Below are positions 50,594 through 61,038 of a stretch of DNA of 64,000 nucleotides, piece after piece; the first letter of the stretch is position 1; each line of letters opens with the position of its first letter. Position numbers and translations under genes: made by a program. Below the pieces are notes generated by a model that did no database searches, was not told the origin of the DNA, and saw only the letters and a list, made by a program, of their open reading frames with translations. Source of the stretch: Aphelenchoides besseyi (taxonomy: Eukaryota; Nematoda; Chromadorea; Rhabditida; Aphelenchoididae); the NCBI GenBank assembly GCA_024699855.1, contig JAMPIQ010000002.1, positions 5,084,001-5,148,000 of the forward strand, given 5' to 3'.

Positions 50594-52694
50594 ATGTCGG
50601 CCATACATCCAACAGTGGAACGGGAACTTGCTTCCGGCTTTGTGTCTGTGGTGGAAGTTGTTGTAAGTCCGGTGATTGAACCGTATCGATGGTTCCCATC
50701 TTATCGTTCGTTAACTGCTGTGATGCTCTGTCTATGTTTTGCATGGTATGATTCAGTCAATAGGACAAAGTCAGAGCTCAAATTGCAGTATTCATATGAT
50801 GAATGGAAATATGGCAATGGCAGTAATTTGTATGGTCAACAATACAGAGTCGGCCACAAATGGAACACAATTGATCTCTGATATAAAAGATCCCAATGCA
50901 GCACTCAAAGTCAACTGGACACCCGAAGATATTGGTTACATTTTTGGTGCATTCAATGCGGGATTGTTGTGCATGTTAATCACAGGCTTTTTGGCTGATC
51001 GATTCAATGCCAAATACATGATTATTATTTCTGTTCTGATCGCTTCTTTTGCCAACTTTGCGATTCCGTTAACCGCTCAATGGCAGTGAGTTCTATCTCA
51101 ACGTGATTGTAGGAATCAATGAGTTTAGTGTCAATTACGCAATTGCTGCACGTTTTCTTGTTGGATTCGCCGAGTGAGTTAGAGTCGCCAATTGAACTGT
51201 AGATCAACTATATTTCAAACATTCACATCACTGACTTGATATTTACGAGTATTTTAGCTCACTTACTCAACCGGCATTAAACTCGCTTTTAACTCGATGG
51301 TTTCCAAGTGCCGAACGATCGTATGCTCTATCTATAGCAACTGGTGGACGTCAAATTGGTGAGAGTGGCGTAAGAGTTCCTTATGATATCAACGTTCAGG
51401 AACACTGCTTATCGTTCCAACAACCGGTGCTCTCTGTGCTCAAAGTAGAATGTTTGGTGGATGGCCATCAATTTTCTACTTATCAGCTATCACTGGAATC
51501 GTTTTTGTAACGGTTTATTTGTTTGTTGGTGCGGACAAACCATCCAAACAAGTGAGCAAAGATGATCGGATTGAACTGAATAATCGAAATTTTGAGAATT
51601 GCATTGCTGATGAAGAACTACGATACATTACTCTGTCGAACAGTTTTGAAGATGTCGGTAAAAAGAGAACGGAACGACAAGTCCCATGGATACCGATTCT
51701 GAAATCTGCTCCCGTTTGGGCAGCTTTGATTTCGGTTGTCTGTCACGGTATGAACGATCTACCTGCAAATCTAATAGAAACTTTAGAATATCCGTTGATC
51801 ACGATGATTATGTTTCTTCCAAGGTAATTCACTCTATTTGAGCTAAAAATAGCCTGAAATTTAGTTATTTGCACGATGTTCATCATTACGACGCAACACA
51901 AAACGGAATTCTCAGTTCGATTCCAACCGCCAGCTTATTTGTTAGCAAACTTGGTTCTTCGTATGTTGATTCCAAATGTGGAAACTTGAGTCTTGTTGTT
52001 TTCAGGTATTTGAACACATGGTTACAAAAAAAAACTAGTTGGAATGTTTCGAAAATATCGAAGGTGTTGAACGGTGTTGGATCAGCTGGTTTGGCGTTGT
52101 TCATGGTTGCTGCGACGTTTTTGGATGAAACACGAGCACCTTGGGCGGTTGTGTTTCTTTCTTGCTCGATGGCTTTTACGGGACTTCACACGCCCGGATG
52201 TCAAGTAAGTTGCATTGTAATCCTTATTTTACTTCTATTAACACACGATGGTGTTTGAAAGCTTTTAAGAAGCGATCATTTGATCTGTTCACATTTGAGA
52301 ATTTAGGCCGCTTTAGTTGCCGTTGCTCCTGCATATTCTGGAGCCATCACTGGACTGACGTTCTTTTTTGTTGCAATTTCTGGTAACATTTGAAGACAAA
52401 TGATATGAATGCAATATAATTTAGGAATGATCAACCCAGCATTAACAAAGTGGATTGTCAGAGTGAGTTTTGTGTCATAGCGACCATTATACTCAATTCT
52501 TATTTTAGATGGGTACTGCTGAAGAATGGAATCTTGTCTTCTACATTTCGACTGTGATCGCTCTCATTCCTTGTTTCGTGTTCACGATTTGGGGATCAGC
52601 CGAAGTTCAGTCGTGGGCTCGATCGCCTTCTCATCCGGGAAACCAAACACAAAACAACAAAAAGATTCCACCAGTTCCGTGCCAATTGGCTTGA
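50594..52694 (+). CDS. SLC17-type major facilitator transporter
   Basis: This is a twelve-helix MFS protein. It has YRSLTAVMLCLCFA (first helix), GNMAMAVICMVNN, then a glycosylatable loop. TPEDIGYIFGAFNAGLL and GFLADRFNAKY carry the family's loop 2-3 motif. Later come LTRWFPSAERSYALSIATGG, FGGWPSIFYLSAITGIV, LPSYLHDVHHYDATQNGILS and SGAITGLTFFFVAISGMINP. It ends after FGSAEV-like sequence (WGSAEVQSWARSP). SLC17 members move organic anions such as phosphate, glutamate or sialic acid; the substrate here is unknown. A start at 50594 was chosen because a splice acceptor ends just before it; an in-frame ATG also exists at 50525. A 43-base intron in the middle is needed to restore CHEYPLIT. A polyadenylation signal at 52852-52857 is followed closely by the next gene. 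Confidence 0.87.
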
Positions 52695-52851
52695 TGCTCG
52701 ATTATAATGTCAACTTAGTTTTACGGGGACGATTCACGTGCTTAAATCGGGTCGTCACGACTCTTTTTTCAGTTGGCCATCGTGGGCGTAATGATGAGTT
52801 CCATAAGATCTCACAATTTAAGAATCTTTGTGTCTCTACAATCCATAACTT

Positions 52852-52901
52852 AATAAAACGATATTATCTTGTTTGTTGGTTAGCTAGAGAATAGTTTGCA
52901 G
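52852..52901 (+). promoter_or_regulatory. Candidate polyadenylation / trans-splice junction
   Basis: AATAAA at 52852-52857 is followed 44 bases later by TTTGCAG ending at 52901. The ATG of the next gene follows at 52976. This spacing resembles an operon junction where cleavage and spliced-leader addition occur together. Confidence 0.4.
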
Positions 52902-52975
52902 TCGAAAGGACGCATCTCGACATGAAATAGAATTTCCGAGTTAAATAGAAATCAGATGTTTGAGTGGAGAATAAA

Positions 52976-54115
52976 ATGAATGAGCAGGCAAATGACGATG
53001 AGAAGTCTATTGGATCTCGATTCGACGAGTGTCAGTCGACGGTCAATGAACTGGAATTTGGATGGAACTCGGTTTCTGCTGAAAACGTAAATGAACTCGG
53101 GACTCTTTTTCTAGTTTCGCAATTTAGATTGAGAAATGTGTGGAATCTTTGAAGAAGCTGAAGACAATGGTCGATGGATTAGATTTGATTAGTAAAAACG
53201 ACACTCTGGAAGACATACCTACGAGTTCGCTTCGCTATCTGCTTCTCGACGTTTATTTGGCGCGTGTTCTGGAGAATCGACAGGTACCAATTGATGAACG
53301 ATTGGATTTGTTACAGGAATCTCAGGTGAATTACATTCTTCTATTGGCATTGAAATTCAATTCAGAAACTCTACCGTGATTTTCTGCTTATGGCCGATGT
53401 CTACGCCTTTAATTCGTTTCCCGCAACTCAAACAGAAGTCGACACAACGGACGACGCAAATAAGAGTTCAGTGCTGAGCGATATTCGTGATCGACAAAGA
53501 AAAATGGAGCGTGTAGATGCGGAAGATAAACTCAAACATGAGATTCAAAGTTTACGGTTGGAATGCAATAAAGGATCTGATGAAGCTGTTCAGGTTTGTT
53601 TACGACTGTTAGTTAAGTGAGTTGTTTTAATGTTGCAGCGTAGTTTGGAGCTGAAAAAGTTGCAACTTTGGTGTCTTCTTGCTCAGAATGCGATTGAACG
53701 AAACGTCCGCGAAATCCAAATGTTGGAGTATCGAAAAAGTCTACCGACATCCGGGCAAAGACTTGCAGAACGTAGGAACAATTACTTTCATTTTTGTTAT
53801 TTTATTCTCGTTCTAGAACCTCGTCAACCGTTGAAGACGTTTGTGATTCCAAAATCGGAAGAAAAGAAAAAGGTTTTCGGTTTGGGTTATCCGAGTGCTC
53901 CAACACAAACGGTGAACGAATGGTACGATCAGATGTCCAGTCGAGGACATTTCGGACCTTCAGCACACCAGTCTTCTGCTCCACAAGTCGCCGCTGAAGA
54001 CGCATCTAACGAAGAAGACATCGATAGCGAAGAGGCTCGAAAGAAACAAGCAGCCAAAGACGAGTATTTGGATTCACATCGACGTGGTTGGGGAAACAAA
54101 CACGGGAAGGGTTGA
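52976..54115 (+). CDS. ppfr-4: PP2A-associated protein alpha4/TAP42 family
   Basis: The N-terminal helical region includes SLKKLKTMVDGLDLI, YLLLDVYLARVLEN and YRDFLLMADVYAF-like sequence. A charged helix follows (IRDRQRKMERVDAEDKLKHE). The conserved C-terminal part has RQPLKTFVIPK, KVFGLGYPSAPTQTVNEWYD and the family ending KDEYLDSHRRGWGNKHGKG. Family members bind the catalytic subunits of PP2A, PP4 and PP6 and link them to TOR signalling. The family's C-terminal region is normally rather disordered, and here it is rich in Glu, Asp and Ser. A short intron at about 53774 joins AEQPRQPLK in frame. It lies downstream of the SLC17 gene on the same strand and may be its operon partner. Confidence 0.9.
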
Positions 54116-55288
54116 TTGCTAATCTGTTGTTCGAATTCACGTTCCAATGACCAGTGATAAAGTAATTCATTTCTCTGCTTAATTCAATTGCACTTGCACA
54201 TCGATGCACGTCGAAAAGTCGGTTTCACAAGCGTTAAACGTTTCGTTGTCTTGAATTTAAAAAATGCAAGAGAAGCAAAAACGTTTAAATGACTTCCGGC
54301 GACAACCGTCTTGTTTTATGTAATTCGTCCGCATTCCCGACAAATTTTCGCGCTTCGTCTTTTTCTGTTGTCAATCAAAACACGCGATCTCATGAGAACA
54401 AACCGATTGCTACATTCCTGCTCGACCGCACATTCCACGGGTTCGTACGGAGATCGAAATGCTCATCAGTTTCCATATAAAACAAAAGTTGACATTCAAA
54501 TGATAAACTTGAACGATATTTTTTTGCAAAATAACAACCGAGTGCTCGTCTTTTAGACGATAAGCAGCGGTTCCTGTTGCACGAGAATGACAACTCGTTT
54601 TTGATGGTTGTAAACAGAACCGTCGAACATGATCACGTGAATCTGTTGCTGAAATGTCCAGTCCATCGATTGCTTCTTTCAATCACAAGTTCTTCCTTTC
54701 TACGCTTATCATCCTAATATGAACTTTATTTGTGCTGGTAGTCGGCTTTCCAATCTGCGATGTGAACAACAATTCGCAGACAAAAATACCTTTTGAGTGA
54801 GCAGAGTTCACAAGCGAACCCACGGGAATGAATAGGTTCCATTGCGTGTTGCTTTCAATTGTTTATGATGTTAGAGGACTGATGAGCTTGTTGGATCGTT
54901 TTTAAATTCGTGAATCATCGACCGACACAAATAACTCGGTGTCGCAGCGCAAGTGAGATGTTGAAGCGAAGCGAATTCAAGAAGCCTCCCGCCTCTCGTT
55001 TGCTGTTGATGAATTTCAAAATCGTGTCGAATCGGCCCGTTGGAACGTCCCCGGCGAAACAAACGGAATGTTTCTCGCCGCTCCGAAAAACCGCATCTCT
55101 AACAGCAAAGATTGCGAGCGCTTTCTATTCTGAACAGCTGGATCTTTCACAACCTCGAAACTGATCGACCTCCCGCCGTTGTTCGTTGCCATTTGGCCCA
55201 CTCGTTTAGTTTCTTATCGTGTATAATAAACGATCATTTGATCAAAACAGTTATTTTTATTTCGTGTTTTCAGTCGTTTCTTGTAGTC
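54116..55288. other. Intergenic region before the acidic CaaX protein
   Basis: About 1.2 kb with no recognisable gene. A TTTTCAG at 55266-55272 ends 16 bases before the next ATG and is a plausible trans-splice or 5' UTR acceptor. Confidence 0.55.
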
Positions 55289-56937
55289 ATGAGTACTCCC
55301 ATCGAAGATCAGCACTCGACCGAGAAACAACTTTCTCATGTCGAAGAACACAACCATTCGCCTGTTCAAGATCACGAGCAGTTGATTAAAACAACGACTG
55401 AGACTAATGACCGCCAAGAGAATACTGAACAGTCGGAAGATGCTTCGTTTCCGACAATTGAGGATCTTAAAGATGCACTGATTGAGAAGACCGACCTTCC
55501 AACCGATGAAGTGAACTCTGCAGCCGAAACATTGGAACAGAAACTGAACGAATTGGACGAAGAAACGGCAGAACTTGAAGCTCAAAAAGAAGACATGTTA
55601 AGTGAAGGGGCACCGCCTACTGTAGAGTTAATTCTAAAAGATGAAGAAGTTAGTCGCTGATTGATCCTCAATCATCAATCTGCTTTTAGCATCACGCGGT
55701 CGACGAGCAAGACGACGATGTTCAAGAAGATGAGTTTGTTAAGTCGTTGATCAACAGTCAACAACGTCAAAAAACCCCAAGTCCTCCACCGGCCCAACAG
55801 CACGAACAATCTCCCGTTGTTACTGAGCCTCCAGAGGCTACTCAAGTTCACGAAGAACCAAAGGAAACCACACCGGTGGAAGTTCACGAAGAGACTCAAG
55901 CAGAAGATGCCTCAGAAGAAAAATCAGGTTTGTATTGAGTTCTTTTAAGATTTTTTGTTTTTTTCTTGCGCTTATTATTTATTTTATTTTGCAGATCATT
56001 CAATTGAACCGGAAATTGAAGAGCCAAAAGAAACGACAGTACTGGAAATTGAAGAAATTCCCGAAGATAAGGTTGAAGAGGGTGTGGAATTGAAAACTGA
56101 GAAGCCAACGGAATCCGAGGTTAGAACCGAAGCACCGGCTCACGAACAAAAGACAAACGAAAACACTGCGCACCTTGTGGAAGAACCGAGAGCCGAGGAG
56201 CATAAAGAAGAGCAAACAGAATCAGTCGTAACCGAAGAAACAAAGAACGAAGAGTCAACTGAACAGATTGAACAACAAGAAGAAACAACTCCCGTTGACG
56301 ATGTTGACAACAAAATTGCCGAAGTTGTCGAAGGTCAGTTCTTGTTATCAAAAGGCAAACTTAAAAGCAATATTTCAGAGAAAGTGTCCTATGATAATGT
56401 CGTTACTGATGCTCAACATCAAGAACCATTTGTCGCTGAACCTCCGGCCACTCTTGAAAGATTACCGGCCATTGAAAAAGAAGAATTACATAAAGAATCG
56501 GAACCTGCAAAAGAAGTGTCTCCAGCTACAAATGAATCGACTGTTAATGAGTCGCCAGTCGACAAATCGTCAGTCAACGACTCCGCAATCAACGATCCGA
56601 AATCCGCTGAAGTAACCGAAACAATTCCACCACCAAAAAAAGAAAAGCCACAAGAAGCCGTGGTCATTAAACAAACAAACGAGCACTCAGCACCGGTTAT
56701 TGAAGAAGTCAAGAACGTGTCGCCAGAGGAAAAAGAAATCGAAAAATACACCGAAAACGGTAAGATTACTACCGCAATTTGTTTGCATTTACATTTTTAG
56801 AATCGGAATCGAAATCAGCAGCGAAAGAAGCGGAAACCTCATCGGGAAGCGAGTCACGACCATCAACCAAAAGCTCCACGGTTCGTCGGGCAGAAAATGT
56901 TTTCCATCGTGTTCGTGATCGCTGTTCAATTTTATAA
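55289..56937 (+). CDS. Acidic, Glu-rich protein ending in a CaaX box, family not recognised
   Basis: It starts MSTPIEDQHSTEKQLSHVEE and runs for roughly 500 residues dominated by Glu, Thr, Pro, Val and Lys. It has no signal peptide and no membrane helix. Early on is a heptad-like stretch (LEQKLNELDEETAELEAQK) that could form a coiled coil; the rest looks disordered. The last exon switches to Ser/basic composition and ends ENVFHRVRDRCSIL. The final Cys-Ser-Ile-Leu is a CaaX motif, and the terminal Leu favours geranylgeranylation, preceded by basic residues. Membrane attachment by a lipid is therefore expected. Introns are short GT-AG; the one at about 56333-56378 can also be read through without a stop. 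No homologue was recognised, and low complexity limits any guess. The gene is tail-to-tail with the next one. Confidence 0.75.
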
Positions 56938-56948
56938 AGCTCTCAAGT

Positions 56949-57050
56949 TTATTTACTCTTTCATGTATTATTCCTATGCGTATTATTTGACCACTCAATG
57001 ACATTAAATCTTTATAGAATATGCACTGAACTCAAAAATTGAAAAATAAA
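56949..57050. terminator. Overlapping polyadenylation signals of two convergent genes
   Basis: The minus-strand gene's signal lies at 56949-56954, and a plus-strand AATAAA lies at 57045-57050 inside the last exon of the minus-strand gene. Transcript ends should overlap by about 100 bases in antisense. Confidence 0.5.
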
Positions 57051-57673
57051 AAAGAAAGTTGAAACCGTTGAACGGAAAATAGACGATGCATCGGATGTTC
57101 GAGCCTCAAAATGACCTTTCTGTTTGGGCGAACCATTACAGAAAGCGTCATTACAGATCTCGAAAACGGCTCGTCGAGTGAACTTGGTAATCGTAGTTGA
57201 GAGATCGAATTCGTATCGAACATCGACATCAGCCATCTCTTGTTTGAATCGTTTGAATGCCGTTGAGTTTGCACAATCTCGCAAGGTTCCTGAAACTCAA
57301 TTAGTTCAAATGTTGAGGAATTAGGATATTCACCAAACGTGTAATTTTGTCCGTCCTTCGCACCGAGAATAATGAACGTTGCACATTGAGTGCCCTCGCA
57401 TCGACTGGACAAGTGCTTGTAACTTGGACTAAAATGACCATTGATTAACCGTCCAACATCATTCACCTACTCGTTACAAGTATTGTCGCCAATAAGATCG
57501 TAGACTACTCGACTCAAATGCAAGTTCTCCCAATGCTAAACGAAGTTCAATGGAAAACACTTTCGACTTACGTTGACGATATAATTTGAAATACATTTGT
57601 AACAATTGGTCTGCACATTAGCAGCACCTAAAACGCTCAAATAGCAAATAAACAGTGTTCTAAGACGATTCAT
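57012..57673 (-). CDS. Ly6/uPAR-like three-finger protein, probably GPI-anchored
   Basis: It begins MNRLRTLFICYLSVLGAANV, a signal peptide. The mature part opens with NCYKC and has further Cys in DNTCND, SSRCEGTQC, LRDCAN and FEICNDAFCNG. The opening CxxC pair and closing CN motif are typical of three-finger proteins. It ends with a hydrophobic tail (STFFFIFQFLSSVHIL) after a small-residue region, consistent with a GPI-anchor signal. Three introns of about 36-45 bases join in frame. Such proteins sit on the cell surface and often modulate ion channels or receptors. The specific role is unknown. Confidence 0.7.
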
Positions 57674-58162
57674 AAGTGAAGACTGCGAATTTGATCATTT
57701 GACCACGAGTCCTGATTTTGAGAACGAAAAACAGAGTCAAAATTTTGCTCATTCGCTTAACGGAACTAACACGGAGATATTCGCATAACGCCGCGCGATT
57801 CGAGTGCACAAACGACAAGCTGTTTTGCGCCTCATGGTCGAGTCATCGGACCAATTTTGCTGCTCAATCGATAGTTTCTTTGTGTGTGTGTTTTGTGAAA
57901 TCGAATTTCCACTTTCTTCCGGGATTTTGATTGCAATGTTAATTGGAATTTTTTATTGTCTCTCGAGAGTTATTGGAAATTGGGGTTGGAATTTGCGCCA
58001 CGATTCCTGTCGAGTGGTGGAGTCTCGATTGGATGTGTGTGTGCATTTCGTGTTTACGTACTTGCAGCTTCTCGCGGTCACTGACCGAGACTGTTTATTC
58101 GAGACATTAATGACGTGTTTGGGAGTTTCCGTTGAAATATGTAAATCCTTCTTTTAGTTGTA

Positions 58163-58988
58163 ATGAGTGATCCAGTCGCCGAATTTTTGGCCCGTGAAGA
58201 CGGAGCCTTCGAGGATTTCGACAGCGCCCCAACGAACAACCAACAAGAAGCCCCGATTGTACAAGAGAATGGTAAGTGGGATTGTTTTATGATTAGCAGA
58301 TTCTCTACAGCCCCTTTTCATTTGGGTTATTGCTTTGGTTTTAGGCGAAATCAACAATGTGATTCCGGAGCCAGCAGTTCAAAATGGAATTCACACCGGC
58401 GGTGATTCGGGAGTCGATTTGGGCGCTTTGGACAATCAACGGGAACCAACACCCGTCTCTAACGGTAGGCTTTAGTATATTTTTTTGTATAGTTGGTTAG
58501 ATTGGGTTGTTGTAGGTCGTTCAAGTCCCACCATCTCAATTCGCTCGAATACGGTGCGCGAGGAGCCGGAGACCATCAAACAATGGCGAGAGGATCATGC
58601 AAAACTGCTGAAGGAGAAAGGTTGGTTGGACGGGATTATCTGTTTGGATTTCGTATTTAGATGAAGCCGAAGCAAAGCAGAAGAAAGAAATGGAGGAGAG
58701 TGCAAAGAAGGAATTGGAAGCTTGGAAACAGAAGCGTCGTGCAGAAGTTGCCGAACGAAAAAAACAAAATCGGTTTGTTCAAATTTCTGTCCATTGATTT
58801 CGAGTGTTTTCAGTGAAATCGAAAAGAAACTGCAACAAGAAGCGAAAGCTACAGAAAAAGGTGGTAGTGATTGGGAGAACGTGGCAAAGTTGGTTGATTC
58901 CGTGAGTCTGAAGTCGGCTCCAAAGAACGCAACGGACACATCTCGAATGAAACAGTTGATTATTGAACGTAAAGAACAAGGCGCATAA
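58163..58988 (+). CDS. clic-1: Clathrin light chain
   Basis: It starts MSDPVAEFLAREDGAFEDFD, the conserved N-terminal motif that regulates clathrin assembly. A disordered linker follows. The central helix binds the heavy chain (EPETIKQWREDHAKLLKEKD, then long Lys/Glu-rich sequence). The C-terminal domain has GGSDWENVAKLVDS and DTSRMKQLIIERKEQGA. Length, about 220 residues, fits the family. Five exons are separated by introns of about 45-60 bases. The protein is cytosolic and coats vesicles with clathrin heavy chain. It is divergent from the three-finger gene, sharing about 490 bases of upstream sequence. Confidence 0.95.
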
Positions 58989-59673
58989 GTTCGTTTCCGT
59001 AACGATCCATTTGAAGTCCTCAGTTGATTGCACACATTCTGTAAATTATTACATTTGGGTTCATTTTGCCTTCCCTCTAATTGTCACTCATATTTTTAGC
59101 TGTTTGGTCTTTCTTCTTATAATCCGTGATTTGCATGATTTTTCCATCGATGTAATTGAGTTGTTCGATTTTACACCCGCTTCCCACCAGAATACTAATC
59201 ATCACTTCGGGCTCAAAGTACATCAACCACTTTTGTTGAATCATCTGCATCTTATTTGTACTGCAAACGTTGTCATCGTTCGTTTTGTTTCTTAAGCTGC
59301 TTGCATCCTGTTAAATTCTAATTATTCGGTATAAACTTAAAAGGCGGAAACACAGACTTCCTCCGAAACTAATAGCAAGGAAATAGAATCTGTTTGCACA
59401 ATAATCTCGAAAACTAAACACAATCAAAAGCGTACACCCGAGTGCAGTCTGATTTACGATCAGTTGTTTGATTTAGCGAATGGATTAACGGAATAAAGTT
59501 AAACGTCGTTCTTTTGTGTGCAAAAGCTAAGGTTAGAATTCAGAGACACAGAATGCTCATCTTTGTTGTATGCGTCGCTTCTGAATCAGCGTCTTGATAG
59601 AATTGTTGAAGACGTTGGTATAAAACTGTTCGAATACATAAGCTGATCGATTGGTCGTTACACTCTCGTTGTA
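58989..59673. other. Intergenic region before the carboxypeptidase
   Basis: It holds the 3' UTR of the clathrin light chain gene and the carboxypeptidase promoter. No clear feature was seen. Confidence 0.55.
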
Positions 59674-61038
59674 ATGTTCAAATTGACTGTGCTCATATCT
59701 ATTGTTTCCGTTGTATATGGACGACCAAACGGTAGCAATTCATTTGCGAATGGAATTCATTGGAGATCAAACATAGTCAATGGATTTGAGTTGAACGACT
59801 ACCATTCGTACTCAGAAGTAACTTTGATTTCCGAGTAATTGGCGGTTTTACTGAGTTTAGATCGTACACTTTGTTGAATCGTTTCGAACCAACGATAGTC
59901 GTGTTACGGTGCAAAGATTGGGACTTTCAACGGAAAAACGTCCGATTCAAATTGTGAAAGTATTGTCGGCTGTTTGTTTAGTTTATTAGCATACCAAATT
60001 TCAGATTGCTGCTCGAAATCAACGCTCAAACAAATCGATTTTGATTGACGCCGGTGGTTAGAAGACTGAAAAGAATAAGGTTTGTAAACATGGTCGTTTT
60101 AGTTCATGCGAGAGAATGGATCGGAATCACGTCAGTCTTGCATCTACTTGCAAATGTAAGTCCCTTGACAGATTGCAGAGAGAACCGTTGTTTTTAGCTT
60201 GCACAGTCTTCTGATTGGCCCGACGATGTGAACGTCTATTTGATTCCGATTGCAAACCCCGACGGCTACGAATACTCTCGAGTTTCCAATCGAAATTGGC
60301 GAACAACGAGATCCGGTCCACGAAAATGTGGTGTCGACATGAATCGCAACTTTCCATTTCATTGGCGTGAAACGGGAACAAGTTCAACTCCATGCACGTT
60401 GGTTTTCAGCGTATCGATTAGTGCGAATCAAGAACCTTTACAGCGAAATATTCGGTGGCTATGCGCCACTATCCGAACCCGAAGCTGCAGCATTGGCGAA
60501 CTTTATGCGAAGAAACAAGCAGAAATTACGAGCCTACATTTCTGTGCATTCATATCAAAACTCCATTCTTGTTCCTTTCGGATATCAAACAAACACACAT
60601 CCCAAAGATTACGACATGCTGGTTGGTTTTCAAGAATTATATTACGAAAAAAATTCGAGAGTTCTTTTACTGTATTTAATTAGAAAGTCTTAAAGCACAT
60701 TGTTTCAGTTCAATTTACTGCGGATTAGTTGAGATCATTGATCTGACTTTTGGTTTTAGCTCAAAGTGGGAAAACAAATGGCTAATCGGTTGAACATGGT
60801 TTACGGGAACAACTACACAGTAATGAATTCCGCTGATTTGTATCCGGCAGCAGGTGGAAGCGATGATTTTGCCAAAAGCCTTGGAATTAAATACTCGTAC
60901 ACTTTCGAACTGACTACCGGCTTCTACCGTGACAAGTACGTGGGCTTTTCGAGTCCACGTGAAATGATCGAACCAACAGCCAACGAGTTGCGAGCGGCAA
61001 TCGGCGAGCTGCTTCGTATCCTTTCTTCTGACCCTTGA
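59674..61038 (+). CDS. Secreted M14 zinc carboxypeptidase lacking a prodomain
   Basis: A signal peptide (MFKLTVLISIVSVVYG) is followed within about 20 residues by the start of the catalytic domain (FELNDYHSYSEIVHFVESF). Zinc ligands are the His and Glu of DAGVHAREW and the His of ISVHSYQNSI. Substrate-site residues are in CGVDMNRNF. The catalytic Glu lies in YSYTFELTTGFYRDKYVGF. Introns restore DAGVHARE and CTEIFGGYAPLSEPE. M14A enzymes cleave C-terminal residues and usually carry an activation peptide of about 95 residues; here it is absent. Possible roles are digestion or peptide processing outside the cell. A polyadenylation signal is at 61060-61065. The assignment is firm; the substrate is not known. 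Confidence 0.9.

Noticed and set aside
57870..58040. Short GT-rich runs upstream of clathrin light chain
   Set aside because: Only a few repeat units; too short to call a microsatellite.
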